This document shows, piece by piece, positions 23,345 through 32,640 of a DNA stretch of 33,823 nt; within the stretch, counting starts at the first letter, position 1, and each line of letters starts with the position of its first letter. Source of the stretch: JANQIV01 sp050117315 (lineage in GTDB: Bacteria > Bacteroidota > Ignavibacteria > Ignavibacteriales > Melioribacteraceae). The stretch lies in NCBI GenBank assembly GCA_050117315.1, contig JASFMY010000072.1:1-33823 (forward strand). Reading direction: 5' to 3'. The position numbers and the translations under genes are program-made. Under the pieces are notes generated by a model. That model saw only the letters and a list, made by a program, of their open reading frames with translations, was not told the DNA's origin and did not search any database.

Positions 23345-25726
23345 TCATTCCGTTCTCAATTTATCAATCGGATTTGTTTTAGCGATACTAAATATTTGTG
23401 AACTTACGGAAATCAAAGCAAGACTCAACATTATTACTCCTGCCATTATATACGGTATTAAGCTAAAATCTACATAATAAGCCCAGATACTTGCCAGCAA
23501 AGCATATACAAGATAATATCCCATAAATGATGCAATAATACTAGATATCAAAATCAATATTATAAATTCTTTGGATATTAGTCTGCCGATACTTGATATC
23601 GATGCCCCAAGCACTTTTCTAATACTTATTTCTTTGCTTCTTTTCGCAATATTTAGTGAGACTAACGCAAATAAACCGAGGCAGGTAGTTATAATCACCA
23701 TCAAAGCAATATATAAGAAAACTAATTTAATACTATTGGTAATATTTGCCGCTTTTTCGAGCTTTGAATCCTGGTAATAACCGCCGTAGGGAATGTTCGG
23801 AAATATTTTTTCCCATTCCCTTTTTACAAAAGCCGAAACATCATTAATCCTATTCACATTAAATTTTATGGAAGCAAAATTATAGTTTTCAGGGCTTACA
23901 TAAAGAAATGCCGCAGGCTGTATTATACTCCAAACGCTCCTGTAAAGAAAATCTTTTGTAACACCAATAATTTGATATTCTTTGTTTTGTTCCGAGATTT
24001 TTACCCTAATGTATTTACCTACGGGATCTTCCAACCCGGTTTCTTTCACAAAAGTTTCATTTACAATAATGGAATTATCAATGTCGATTTTTAATTCGGG
24101 ACTAAAAGAACGTCCTTTTAGAATATTAAAATCCAGTGTTTCGATATATTTTTCGCCAACATCAAAAAACGTAACTCTCAATTTATTGTCATCAAATTCT
24201 ACATCCTGCCCGTATCCCCTTTTTCCCATCAAATCGTCTGATGCACCAATACTTAAAATATCCGGGTTGTTTCCCATTGTACTCTTTATAAGATTAAAAT
24301 CATCTCCGCCCCGGATTGGCAAAACCAATATCTGATCTTTGTTAAATCCGAGGTCTATAGTGCTTATATATTCGCCGTTTTGATAAAGAATAATTCCACC
24401 TATCAATGAAGTCATAGAAATTGCGAATTGAAATACCAGCAAAACACGGATCAGAGGATTTGTCCCCCCAAACTTCTGTTTACCGGTGAAAATACTTACC
24501 GGGCTGAATTTGCTAATGTAAAAAGCCGGATATGCGCCGGCAGCTATTGCAGTGAATAAAAGCAGACCGGCGAGAAATCCGACTAATCCCAAATTACCGG
24601 AATAGCTAATTGAAAATTCTGTGTAAGCCCACAAACTATCATATGCCGGCACAAATATTTTTGCAAGAAGCATCCCGACAATTAAAGCCAGGAAACACAG
24701 AATTAAATTTTCAGTTAGAAATTGCCATATTAATTGGCTTCTAATTCCGCCCAGCACTTTCCTAATTCCGATTTCTTTTAATCTTTTTGAAGCAAATGCA
24801 ACCGCTGTGTTTATAAAATTGAAGCATGCCAAAAGTAGTACAAATATCGACATGATTGCGGGAGTTGCAATTGCAGCGGGAGGCATACCCTCATTAAAAG
24901 GAGTCCTGTTCATGTCTCTTGCATCGAACGCAACTTGTTTTAGCGGTATCGTGTAAAATCTTTCAACCTGGAAATCGGGGTTAGCTTCATTGGTGATTTG
25001 TTTATAGTCTTGGAGTTGCTTTTCAATTTCATTTGCGGAAGTGTTTTTACCTATTTTAATTATTGTACCCCTTGCCCAGTGGTCCCATGTTTCATGGTCA
25101 AATTCTTTAATATCATCTACTCTTTCAAGATTTAAAACAACATCCAATAGAATAACGGAATTTTTCGGGGGTTTTTCTACTACTCCTTCTACTGTAAAAA
25201 GAAATTTTTTCTCTCCGTCGGGACTAATTGTTATCTGTTTTCCGATTGGATTTTCCATCCCGAAATATTTATCGGCAATTTCATCAGTAATAATAACTGC
25301 ATCTTTATTTCTTAACGCATCTTTTTTCCCATTAACTAATGGAAAGGAAAAGATTTCGAAAAAATCCGGGTCAACAAATTGAAGAGATTCGTTAAAAATA
25401 TTGTCGCCGTATTTTACAGAACCGCTACCTTCAGAAATTCTGCTTACTTTTTGAATACCGGGAAAATTCTCTTTTAGTTCTTCCGCCAACGGCATTGGTA
25501 CCCACGACCAATTAATTCTTTGATTTTTATTTATTTTATAATGATTCACTGCGTAAATCTGATCGACATCTTTATGAAATAAATCATAGCTCTGGCTGAA
25601 TTCATAATTAATATAACCGACAATACTTAAAGCAATGGCAATTCCAAGTCCAATTATATTTAGTATTGCATAAAGCTTTGTTTTAAATAAGTTTCGCAGT
25701 GCTATTTTAATATAGTTTGAAATCAT
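23345..25726 (-). CDS. MacB/FtsX-type ABC transporter permease
   Basis: A 793-residue inner-membrane permease with two repeats of a MacB_PCD periplasmic domain plus FtsX helices. The first helix is at about 17-38 (LYAILNIIGLGIAIALSIVGY). An FtsX block follows at about 285-415 (FKRLKEIGIRKVLGG...), then a second periplasmic domain (about 440-660) and final helices with RSKEISIRKVLGASISS (about 690-710). This is the Bacteroidetes two-unit permease class, often controlled by a PadR regulator and used for antimicrobial-peptide or lipoprotein-type export or stress. No ATPase gene is next to it. The upstream padR is truncated (25888-26024), so control may be lost. Confidence 0.88.
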   Translation of the reverse strand: MISNYIKIALRNLFKTKLYAILNIIGLGIAIALSIVGYINYEFSQSYDLFHKDVDQIYAVNHYKINKNQRINWSWVPMPLAEELKENFPGIQKVSRISEGSGSVKYGDNIFNESLQFVDPDFFEIFSFPLVNGKKDALRNKDAVIITDEIADKYFGMENPIGKQITISPDGEKKFLFTVEGVVEKPPKNSVILLDVVLNLERVDDIKEFDHETWDHWARGTIIKIGKNTSANEIEKQLQDYKQITNEANPDFQVERFYTIPLKQVAFDARDMNRTPFNEGMPPAAIATPAIMSIFVLLLACFNFINTAVAFASKRLKEIGIRKVLGGIRSQLIWQFLTENLILCFLALIVGMLLAKIFVPAYDSLWAYTEFSISYSGNLGLVGFLAGLLLFTAIAAGAYPAFYISKFSPVSIFTGKQKFGGTNPLIRVLLVFQFAISMTSLIGGIILYQNGEYISTIDLGFNKDQILVLPIRGGDDFNLIKSTMGNNPDILSIGASDDLMGKRGYGQDVEFDDNKLRVTFFDVGEKYIETLDFNILKGRSFSPELKIDIDNSIIVNETFVKETGLEDPVGKYIRVKISEQNKEYQIIGVTKDFLYRSVWSIIQPAAFLYVSPENYNFASIKFNVNRINDVSAFVKREWEKIFPNIPYGGYYQDSKLEKAANITNSIKLVFLYIALMVIITTCLGLFALVSLNIAKRSKEISIRKVLGASISSIGRLISKEFIILILISSIIASFMGYYLVYALLASIWAYYVDFSLIPYIMAGVIMLSLALISVSSQIFSIAKTNPIDKLRTE

Positions 25727-25745
25727 TAATACCTTCCCAAAGATT

Positions 25746-25893
25746 TATACTTGTTGCAAATTGGTTTTGGGATTTTGCCATAAAGTCCTCTCTTTTTAAG
25801 ACATGCCCGCCGTACGAGACTTTGGGAGGCGGGGAGGACTTAGGTAAGTTTTAAATAAAAACAAAGTCCCAAAAACAATTTGGCTTGTGTATA
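25746..25893. repeat. TATAC-ended MITE, copy 3
   Basis: A 148-bp copy in the same orientation as copy 1: TATACTTGTTGCAAATTGG at the left, CAATTTGGCTTGTGTATA at the right, with the CCCGCC...GGCGGG centre. It lies between the permease start and the padR remnant, and its edge is where the PadR-like coding ends. Confidence 0.75.
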
Positions 25894-26024
25894 TATTAAT
25901 TTCTTGTATTTCTTTTAAAACTTGTTTCCCGTCGATTGTTAATTCGTACAAACATTTGCTTCTTCCGCCACGACTGCTTGTCGGTTCGCTCATATATTTT
26001 CTCACATATTCTTTTCTTGTGAGT
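25888..26024 (-). pseudogene. Remnant of PadR-family regulator gene
   Basis: About 40 codons resemble the end of a PadR winged-helix domain: LTRKEYVRKYMSEPTSSRGG, then RSKCLYELTIDGKQVLKEIQ. The wing motif RGGRSK-x-YELT is typical. There is an in-frame TAG just upstream, so the first two helices and the recognition helix are gone. The reading frame then runs into MITE copy 3 instead of a normal PadR C-terminus. In relatives, padR sits directly before a MacB/FtsX permease, as here. So this looks like a regulator broken at both ends, with the MITE at the 3' break. Confidence 0.6.
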
Positions 26025-26630
26025 ATAATATTTTTAGACTAAAAAAAACAAGGAATGTTCAATTTTTTTTTGAAAACCGTTAATTTGCAGGTAAAATGAT
26101 CTAATGCAGTGTCTAATACGCATATGCGTAATGCGGGGGCAGTAATCTTTTTAACTTCTTAATCAATTTTGATAATGAAGACAGTATATGTTTATAACTA
26201 GATGCTTCATTATTCCCTTTCCCCGCACTAATCCTTTCTTGATCTAACCGGCAATCCGGCCTACACGTTTTCATATGAGTAATATGATGTTGCCATTATA
26301 ACGGGAATAAATAAAACATATAAATCTATTTAAATTTCACATTACTTTTTCGATAATAATTTAGAAATTTGCGGAGTTTGGTGGTATTGACTCTGTTATT
26401 TAAAAGAAATACTTGCATTTCACAGGGTTTTGATTATGCCGGTCTGTAGATAACGTATGATTGAAACCGTTACTGACTGATCAGTCTCGGCAGTAATTTA
26501 AGATTTGTTATTATAGCGATCGCAAAGAATACGCTTCTTCGTTTTTATCGCTATTGCATAGACGCATTATATACCGGTGTTTTGTAAATAGAAACATAGC
26601 TGTCAAAATAAAAGTGAATAAACAGCCGGG
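26025..26630. other. Non-coding, decayed region
   Basis: No intact gene is seen in about 600 AT-rich bases. Two sharp palindromes stand out: TACGCATATGCGTA (26117-26130) and GACTGATCAGTC (26475-26486). A piece near 26200 (TAGATGCTTCATTATT) resembles the REP-like elements at 381-405 and 21850-21890. The gene remnant below suggests that the region once encoded a surface protein. Confidence 0.4.
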
Positions 26631-26779
26631 ATCTATTCCGGCGGCGGCGGGCTGGTGGGGTATAATTATATTATAATGCCACCGCAAGCAATTGCTTCTG
26701 GGATATAGAGACATCCAGAACAACAACGGGAATTGGAAGTGGAACCACAGACGGTGTTTATGAAATAAAAAGTGAGTGA
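26631..26779 (+). pseudogene. Remnant of a GLUG-motif surface protein
   Basis: Two frames together read like the end of a GLUG-repeat protein. The first, from 26622, is AGIYSGGGGLVGYNY. The second, from 26675, is NATASNCFWDIETSRTTTG and ends at TGA 26779. The NCFWDxETS phrase is the usual repeat end in GLUG proteins. The join needs a frame shift near 26665-26675, and the upstream frame is closed by TAA, so this is a decayed fragment. There is no start codon or ribosome site. It lies in front of an intact secreted beta-helix gene, which may be a related paralogue. Confidence 0.5.
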
Positions 26780-26919
26780 TCCGAAGTCCGGTGTTATCAG
26801 ATAAACCGAGATATTCTTTTTTTATAACAGCTATCAGTTATTTTTTGCTCCTATCATGAGATAGTAATATATTAAAGTATTGCTATATAATTATATTTAC
26901 AAAGCATTTAAGAGGGCTT

Positions 26920-28896
26920 ATGAAATCAAATTCTATTTTTATTAGTTTAATTTTTCTTATCTCCTTTTTTCCTAGTGTAAAAGGAAGCACATATACTGTT
27001 ACTGAGACAACTGACGATGGGTCAGGCTCTACAACAGGAACACTTAGCTGGGCAATAACACAATCTAATGCTTCAACATCCGTTGATGACGATATCGTTT
27101 TTAATTTATCATCCGGTGATAATGTAACTATCTCTGCAACAATGCCGACAATAACCGATGCCGTCAGCATTGATGGAACAAATTCTGCCACAAGCAATAA
27201 TGTTACAGTTCAAGTAACTACACCGGGTACATCTAATTTCCGTGTATTTTATATTGATGCCAGTGGTGAAACCATAAGTATCGGCAATATGACAATACAA
27301 GGCGGGGATGTCTCAGGTGAATCTAATACTTATGGCGGCAGTATTTATATATCTGATGGAACAGTTTACTTTAACGATGTTACGATATCAAATGGAAAGG
27401 CATCTCGTGGAGGGGGTATCTATGGTAATTCATTTACCATGACTAATTCTACAATTAGCAGCAACACCGCTACTTCACAAGGGGGAGCTATTTATGGCAG
27501 TTCATTTACTATAACCAATTGTACAGTGAGCGGCAACACTTCTGAAAACTATTCAGGCGGTATCTATTGTGATAATTCATGTACATTAAACCGGTGTACA
27601 ATATCCGGTAACAATGCCGATAGCTACGCCGGCGGTGTTTATTTTTATTACGGCACAAATACAATAACCAATTGTACAATAGCTAATAACTACGCGGGCA
27701 CAAACGGCGGCGGAATCATTGTTAGTAGTAGTGGAACAATTATCTTAACCAACTGTACGGTAACCGGTAACAGCGCTGGTTCTTCTGCTCTCTGGGGAGC
27801 CGGTATCAGCAGCAATAGTGCCAGCATAATATATTCTACTAACTCAATAATAGCCTACAACTATAATGATTATAATGATGTTTATGATGATTATGACGGT
27901 GGTGCAACTACCGTATACGGAAGCTACAATATTTCTCCTTTAACAAGCACAGACTGGGGAAGCGGAAGCGGGAATATAGAATATACTTATACAAGCGGTC
28001 AAGGCTCAACACTGTTTGATAGCTATACAACAATAACTGAAAATCAAACATATCAACCTGTATTAGCCGATAACGGCGGGGATACGGAGACAATCCTCCT
28101 GGCGTCTTCCGGTTCAATAGCGGCTTCAGCCGGTGTAGTTACAGGATATTATGATGATGCAGGTACAACAAAATATGCTTTTAGTGAAAACAATGGTAGT
28201 ACCTGGAATGCAGTTGAAGATGGAAGTTCCGTATCTGAGTCTGTAACGGAAATAACGATAGATCAGCGATCCTATTTGAGAAATGATCCTCCTTCAATTG
28301 GAGCATATGAGCATAACGGTATTTTGCCGGTTGAATTAACTTCATTTACTGCAGAATTGATTGATGAAGGAATCAAACTAACATGGCAAACAGCCACGGA
28401 AGTGAATAATTACGGGTTCCAAATTCAAAGGAAAAAGATAAAAGATAAAAGTGAAAACTCTTGGGAAGATGTAGGCTTCGTTAACGGACACGGAAACAGC
28501 AATTCACCTAAAAGTTATTCTTACACCGATACCCCAACCGGCGGAACAACATTTAAGTACAGATTAAAACAAATAGATTTTGACGGAGCCTATGAATACA
28601 GCGACGCCGTAGAAGTAACTTTAGGTGCCATAACCGAATACAGCCTTGAGCAGAACTACCCCAACCCGTTTAATCCTACTACCAGTATCAAGTATCAAGT
28701 AGCAAATAACGGGAATGTTACATTGAAAGTTTATGATATGCTCGGAAGAGAGGTTGGAACTCTTGTAAACGAAACACTGCAAAGCGGTATTTACACTGTA
28801 GAATTTAACGCATCTCAATTGGCAAGCGGTGTATATATTTATAAACTTAGAGCCGGGGATTATGTGTCGGTAAAGAAATTAATGTTGTTGAAATAA
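26920..28896 (+). CDS. Secreted beta-helix protein with T9SS sorting domain
   Basis: A 658-residue exported protein. A signal peptide (about 1-22, SIFISLIFLISFFPSVKG) precedes a right-handed beta-helix of the pectate-lyase-like kind, shown by repeats such as GGGIYGNSFTMTNSTISSNT, then GGAIYGSSFTITNCTVSGNT, and GGVYFYY...TITNCTIANN (about 140-300). Next is an FN3-like segment from ILPVELTSFTAELIDEG (about 467) to about 560, and last a type A sorting domain starting LEQNYPNPFNPTT (about 577) and ending VYIYKLRAGDYVSVKKLMLLK. It should be carried across the outer membrane by the type IX system. Polysaccharide binding or adhesion is a guess; no catalytic triad is evident. Confidence 0.88.
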   Translation: MKSNSIFISLIFLISFFPSVKGSTYTVTETTDDGSGSTTGTLSWAITQSNASTSVDDDIVFNLSSGDNVTISATMPTITDAVSIDGTNSATSNNVTVQVTTPGTSNFRVFYIDASGETISIGNMTIQGGDVSGESNTYGGSIYISDGTVYFNDVTISNGKASRGGGIYGNSFTMTNSTISSNTATSQGGAIYGSSFTITNCTVSGNTSENYSGGIYCDNSCTLNRCTISGNNADSYAGGVYFYYGTNTITNCTIANNYAGTNGGGIIVSSSGTIILTNCTVTGNSAGSSALWGAGISSNSASIIYSTNSIIAYNYNDYNDVYDDYDGGATTVYGSYNISPLTSTDWGSGSGNIEYTYTSGQGSTLFDSYTTITENQTYQPVLADNGGDTETILLASSGSIAASAGVVTGYYDDAGTTKYAFSENNGSTWNAVEDGSSVSESVTEITIDQRSYLRNDPPSIGAYEHNGILPVELTSFTAELIDEGIKLTWQTATEVNNYGFQIQRKKIKDKSENSWEDVGFVNGHGNSNSPKSYSYTDTPTGGTTFKYRLKQIDFDGAYEYSDAVEVTLGAITEYSLEQNYPNPFNPTTSIKYQVANNGNVTLKVYDMLGREVGTLVNETLQSGIYTVEFNASQLASGVYIYKLRAGDYVSVKKLMLLK

Positions 28897-28913
28897 ATTC
28901 TAATCATATTCAC

Positions 28914-28948
28914 AATATAAAGGCGGAAAAGTTTTCCGCCTTTATATT
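28914..28948 (+). terminator. Terminator after T9SS beta-helix gene
   Basis: A perfect inverted repeat of 17-base arms with a one-base centre (AATATAAAGGCGG...CCGCCTTTATATT), 17 bases after the stop. The stem core is G/C-rich with an A-rich left and T-rich right shoulder, so it can work on both strands. Confidence 0.85.
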
Positions 28949-29267
28949 AACCTGCCTTCCTAAAGTAGATTGTTAGCTGCATCTCATTATCTGAATAAAA
29001 TTGCATATTTATATATTGTATAATTAGTAAATTGAGGCAGGAGAATTTGTACAAAGCAAAAAGATGTTATTGGTGAAATAGTCCGGCTTCGTTAAGAAAC
29101 AACGATACATGTAAAAACAGATCATTAAATTAGTTAGTTGAATGTTTGAGTCCAACTAAAAATTTATAACTCCAAATCCATTGTCTGTCTCAAAATAAAT
29201 TCTTCACGATCTCACTTGAAATATTATATTACAGTAATTTTAAGAAATATTTTTGGGGAAATATTAA
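28949..29267. other. Intergenic region upstream of the histidine kinase
   Basis: About 320 bases with no gene. A hairpin TTAGTTG...CAACTAA is near 29133-29158. The kinase promoter must lie here, but I cannot place a convincing one. Confidence 0.35.
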
Positions 29268-31253
29268 ATGTGGTATAATTTCCTGGTTTTGTCGTTTATT
29301 CTTTGGTTTAGTACTTCTTCTTTGGCCGAAGAACTGGACAGCCTTAAAACACTCCTCAAAATAACCGATGGAATTGAGCGAATTGATCTATTAAACAAAA
29401 TTGCAAACCAATCAAAATATGTATCGACCGATAGTGTATTAAACTATGCTCAAGCCGCTCTTCGATTAGCAGAAGAAAGTCATTACTTAAACGGTCAATC
29501 AACAGCGTGTGCAAATATTGCTTTCTTTTATGTTTATCGAGGTGTTAAAGATTCAGCCTTTTTCTTTATCAACAAAGCTTTGGAAATTGACAGCATTAGT
29601 GGTGATAAAAATAAGCAAGCCCAAAATCGCTTGTTTTTAGGTAATGTTTCTATGCAATTTGAAGATTATGAAAAGGCTTCGGATAGTTTCCTAAAAGCTT
29701 TACACTATTTTGAAGAAATTAAGGATACATTTTACATCGCGAAAATAAGCGGTCATCTTGGAATAGTTTTTGGGTCGCTTAACGATTATGATTCTTCTCT
29801 TAAATTTTTTAACAAAGGTTTAGCGCAATATAGAGCCATGAAGGATAGTCTTGGTGCAACTATGACACTGACAAATTTAGGCTATCTGAACCTTATGCTA
29901 AAAAACTATAAAGAAGCAATTTCATATTTCAATGAGTCTTTAGCCTTTTATGAAGGGAAAAAGTATAATAACAATCTTTCCATTTTATATTCCAATATGG
30001 GGGAATGTTATATAGCGTTAGGTGATAATGATAATGCTTTACGATATTTAATACTTGCCCAAAAGTATTTGGATAAAAACCGTGCTTTGACTGAACAAGC
30101 ATATATTTATAATCATATTGCCGCAATATATATTAATACCGGTAAGTTTGAAAAGGGCAAGCAATACTTGCAATTAGCAATAGACGTTGCGGGTAAACTT
30201 GAACATAAAACCGAACTGGTTACTACATATAAATTATTCCATGATTATTATCTAAACAAAAGCGATGTTGAAAAAGCGAAAGTATATTTTGATAAATATG
30301 TTTCCCTTAAAGACAGCTTAATAAGCGAAGAAAGGCATAAACAGGTTGCCGAGCTGGAAACAAAATATGAAACCGAAAAGAAAGAAAAAGAAAATGCTAT
30401 TCTCAGAACAAATTTGGAAGTTGAAAAAAATAAAAAGGCTCTTCAGCAACGTTTAATATGGTTTATCTCAATAGCAGGATTATTGTTAATCGCCCTTGCT
30501 TTTTATTTTAACCGTTCTCTTAAACAGAAAAACTTAATCCTGAAAAAAGAAAATGAAATTAAAGAAGCGGAAAAAGAAATAGTAAAACAGGAGACAATTG
30601 CCAACCAACAAGAAGAGTTCTCTCGTGCTTTATTGGAAAAACAGGAAGAAGAACGAGAAAGAATTGCCGGTGAATTACACGACAGCATCGGGCAAGAATT
30701 ACTTATCGTTAAAAACAAAATTTTGTCAAATAAAGAAAATGAAAATCCACTGCTAAACGAAGTCTCCGATATTTTATCCACGTCAATAGATAGTTTAAGT
30801 AATATCTCGCATAATTTGAGTCCGCTTGAACTTGCTGAGCTTGAATTTACCGAAACAGTTTCAATGATGATTAATAGAGTATCTAACTCATCAAACATAA
30901 AATTCAGTTATACTGCGGAAGATGTTGATACTTGTCTGAATGAGAAAAAACAAATTAATCTATTCAGAATTTTACAGGAAGCGATAAACAATATTATTAA
31001 ACATTCCAATGCTCAAACGGCAAGTCTGTCAATAACAAAGCATAACGAAGAGTTGCTGATTACCGTTAAGGATGACGGTATTGGATTTGATATAAATACT
31101 TTAACCGCAAACTCCGGACGTCCCCACTTTGGGCTTTCCGGTATAAAAGAACGGGTGAAACTATTGAATGGAGAGTTCATTATTAATTCGAAACCAAATA
31201 AAGGTACCGAGCTGGAGTTAAGAATTCCATATCATAAGTTTAACAATGTTTGA
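29268..31253 (+). CDS. TPR-containing sensor histidine kinase (HisKA_3 type)
   Basis: A 661-residue membrane sensor. A signal peptide (about 1-20) leads to a periplasmic array of about seven TPR-like helix pairs (about 40-345; repeats such as GNVSMQFEDYEKASDSFLKA and NLGYLNLMLKNYKEAISYFN). Then come a coiled coil (about 355-395), one membrane helix (RLIWFISIAGLLLIALAFYF, about 396-415) and a second coiled coil (about 420-465). The HisKA_3 dimerisation domain has ERERIAGELHDSIGQELL, with the phospho-acceptor at His471. The ATPase domain has EAINNIIKHSNA, DDGIGFD and GLSGIKERV. It is followed by a NarL-type regulator gene, its likely partner. The signal is unknown; the TPRs suggest a protein or peptide ligand. 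Confidence 0.93.
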   Translation: MWYNFLVLSFILWFSTSSLAEELDSLKTLLKITDGIERIDLLNKIANQSKYVSTDSVLNYAQAALRLAEESHYLNGQSTACANIAFFYVYRGVKDSAFFFINKALEIDSISGDKNKQAQNRLFLGNVSMQFEDYEKASDSFLKALHYFEEIKDTFYIAKISGHLGIVFGSLNDYDSSLKFFNKGLAQYRAMKDSLGATMTLTNLGYLNLMLKNYKEAISYFNESLAFYEGKKYNNNLSILYSNMGECYIALGDNDNALRYLILAQKYLDKNRALTEQAYIYNHIAAIYINTGKFEKGKQYLQLAIDVAGKLEHKTELVTTYKLFHDYYLNKSDVEKAKVYFDKYVSLKDSLISEERHKQVAELETKYETEKKEKENAILRTNLEVEKNKKALQQRLIWFISIAGLLLIALAFYFNRSLKQKNLILKKENEIKEAEKEIVKQETIANQQEEFSRALLEKQEEERERIAGELHDSIGQELLIVKNKILSNKENENPLLNEVSDILSTSIDSLSNISHNLSPLELAELEFTETVSMMINRVSNSSNIKFSYTAEDVDTCLNEKKQINLFRILQEAINNIIKHSNAQTASLSITKHNEELLITVKDDGIGFDINTLTANSGRPHFGLSGIKERVKLLNGEFIINSKPNKGTELELRIPYHKFNNV

Positions 31254-31254
31254 T

Positions 31255-31290
31255 ATTCTCTTATCTCTTGTTCAATAGATATAAGAGAAT
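31255..31290 (+). terminator. Possible attenuating hairpin between kinase and regulator
   Basis: An imperfect stem, ATTCTCTTATCT with AGATATAAGAGAAT (a two-base bulge), lies immediately past the kinase stop. There is no long T-run, so it may reduce but not stop read-through into the regulator gene. Confidence 0.35.
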
Positions 31291-31332
31291 TACTTAATAC
31301 ATGACTTGTAGAATATTTATTATTCAAAAAGC

Positions 31333-31992
31333 ATGATCTCAGAAAAAGAAATAACAATACTATTAGCCGATGATCATCCCCTATTCCGTGAGGGAGTAAA
31401 GCAAGTATTAAATAAAACAGACCACTTCAAAATTATTGCTGAAGTTGAAAACGGTGTTGAAGCGCTTGATAAAATAGAAGTGCTTACTCCCGATATTGCT
31501 ATATTGGATATACGAATGCCGGGCAAATCCGGACTAAAAGTTCTTGCCGAACTATGTAAAAAAAAGTGTTACACGAAAATAATTTTGTTGACCATGCACA
31601 AGAACCTTAATTATTTTTATAAAGCCATATCGCTTGGCGTAAAAGGATATGTCTTAAAAGAGGTAGCTGTATCGGAGATTAACGACGCTATCAATAAGGT
31701 TGTTAACGGTGAAACCTACATCAGCAGTTCTTTAGCTGAGTTATTGGTTAAAGAAAAAAAATCGCCGGAAGAAGTTCAAAAAAATATTGAGGGGATTTCA
31801 TCGTTAACACAAATGGAGCGTGAGGTGCTCAAGCTTGTAGCCGAATGGGAATCCAATGTTGAAATATCCCAACAACTATTCATTAGTCCACGCACAGTTG
31901 GCAACCATAGAACCAATGTTGCAAATAAATTAAACCTTCACGGCATTCACGGGTTGATTCAATTTGCAATTGAAAACAAAGAGTTGTTTTAG
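31333..31992 (+). CDS. NarL/FixJ-family response regulator
   Basis: A 219-residue two-domain regulator. The receiver has the acid pair D13/D14, phospho-acceptor D59 (AILDIRMPG), the switch Thr in LLTMHKN (about 87) and Lys at about 110 (VLKE). A LuxR-type helix-turn-helix follows (about 155-215; LTQMEREVLKLVAEWESNVE, and ISPRTVGNHRTNV as the recognition part). It lies 79 bases after the TPR kinase gene and is the likely cognate regulator. Its targets are unknown; the secreted proteins on either side are candidates by position. The start is ATG, with no strong Shine-Dalgarno. Confidence 0.93.
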   Translation: MISEKEITILLADDHPLFREGVKQVLNKTDHFKIIAEVENGVEALDKIEVLTPDIAILDIRMPGKSGLKVLAELCKKKCYTKIILLTMHKNLNYFYKAISLGVKGYVLKEVAVSEINDAINKVVNGETYISSSLAELLVKEKKSPEEVQKNIEGISSLTQMEREVLKLVAEWESNVEISQQLFISPRTVGNHRTNVANKLNLHGIHGLIQFAIENKELF

Positions 31993-32100
31993 ACTAATCT
32001 GAATTTCCTAATTAAAAATGAGTTCCGGAACTCATTTACATTTCTAATTAAGCCAGCCATATTATAACCATAATATTATCTGGGAATTGGTGCAAACATT

Positions 32101-32478
32101 ATGAAAATAATGCTTGTTGATGATAGTGCGAGGATGCGTAATTATATTTCAAATATAATCAGGGAAAATGGCAATACTGTTATTGAATGTAATGACGGTT
32201 CGGAAGCTGTAAAGGCTTATGTGGAATATAACCCGGACTGTGTATTGATGGACATAAAAATGAAGAAGTTGAACGGTATAGAAGCAACTAAACTTTTAAT
32301 TAAACAAAATCCTAATGCAAAGATAATTATCCTTACAAGCTATGATGCACCGGAATATAGAAAAGCTTCTTTAGCTGCCGGGGCAATAGAATTTGTATCC
32401 AAAAAAGATTTAAGTGAATTATGCTGCATTCTTAATAATTCGGTCACAGCTAAAAAAGTACAAAAAGATAAAACCTAA
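32101..32478 (+). CDS. Single-domain response regulator (CheY-like)
   Basis: A 125-residue stand-alone receiver with a full active site: D7/D8, phospho-acceptor D51 (VLMDIKMKK), the conserved Thr in IIILTSYD and Lys at about 101 (FVSKKD). It has no output domain. The tail (KKVQKDKT) is short and basic. It follows the NarL-type regulator by 108 bases and may act as a phosphate sink for the TPR kinase or pass the signal by protein contact. Its sequence is closer to the LytTR/NarL receivers than to chemotaxis CheY as far as I can judge, so I do not name it cheY. Confidence 0.88.
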   Translation: MKIMLVDDSARMRNYISNIIRENGNTVIECNDGSEAVKAYVEYNPDCVLMDIKMKKLNGIEATKLLIKQNPNAKIIILTSYDAPEYRKASLAAGAIEFVSKKDLSELCCILNNSVTAKKVQKDKT

Positions 32479-32640
32479 TTAAACGGTTCTACTTAACCGG
32501 GTAAAAAGAGATTTCCAGCTTGGTAAAAGCATGGGATTAATTCAGAAAATAATCCCAACTAAGTAGAGGGGCAAAAAAGGTAAAATGATTTTATAATTAA
32601 AAAAAGTGCTATTTATAGTAGTACTAATAAGGGCGGTATT

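Noticed and set aside
26511..26726. 71-codon minus-strand frame
   Set aside because: It lies opposite the GLUG remnant and shows no recognisable feature of its own.
26883..27197. 104-codon minus-strand frame at the start of the beta-helix gene
   Set aside because: It is a shadow of the plus-strand gene, which has a signal peptide and a sorting domain.
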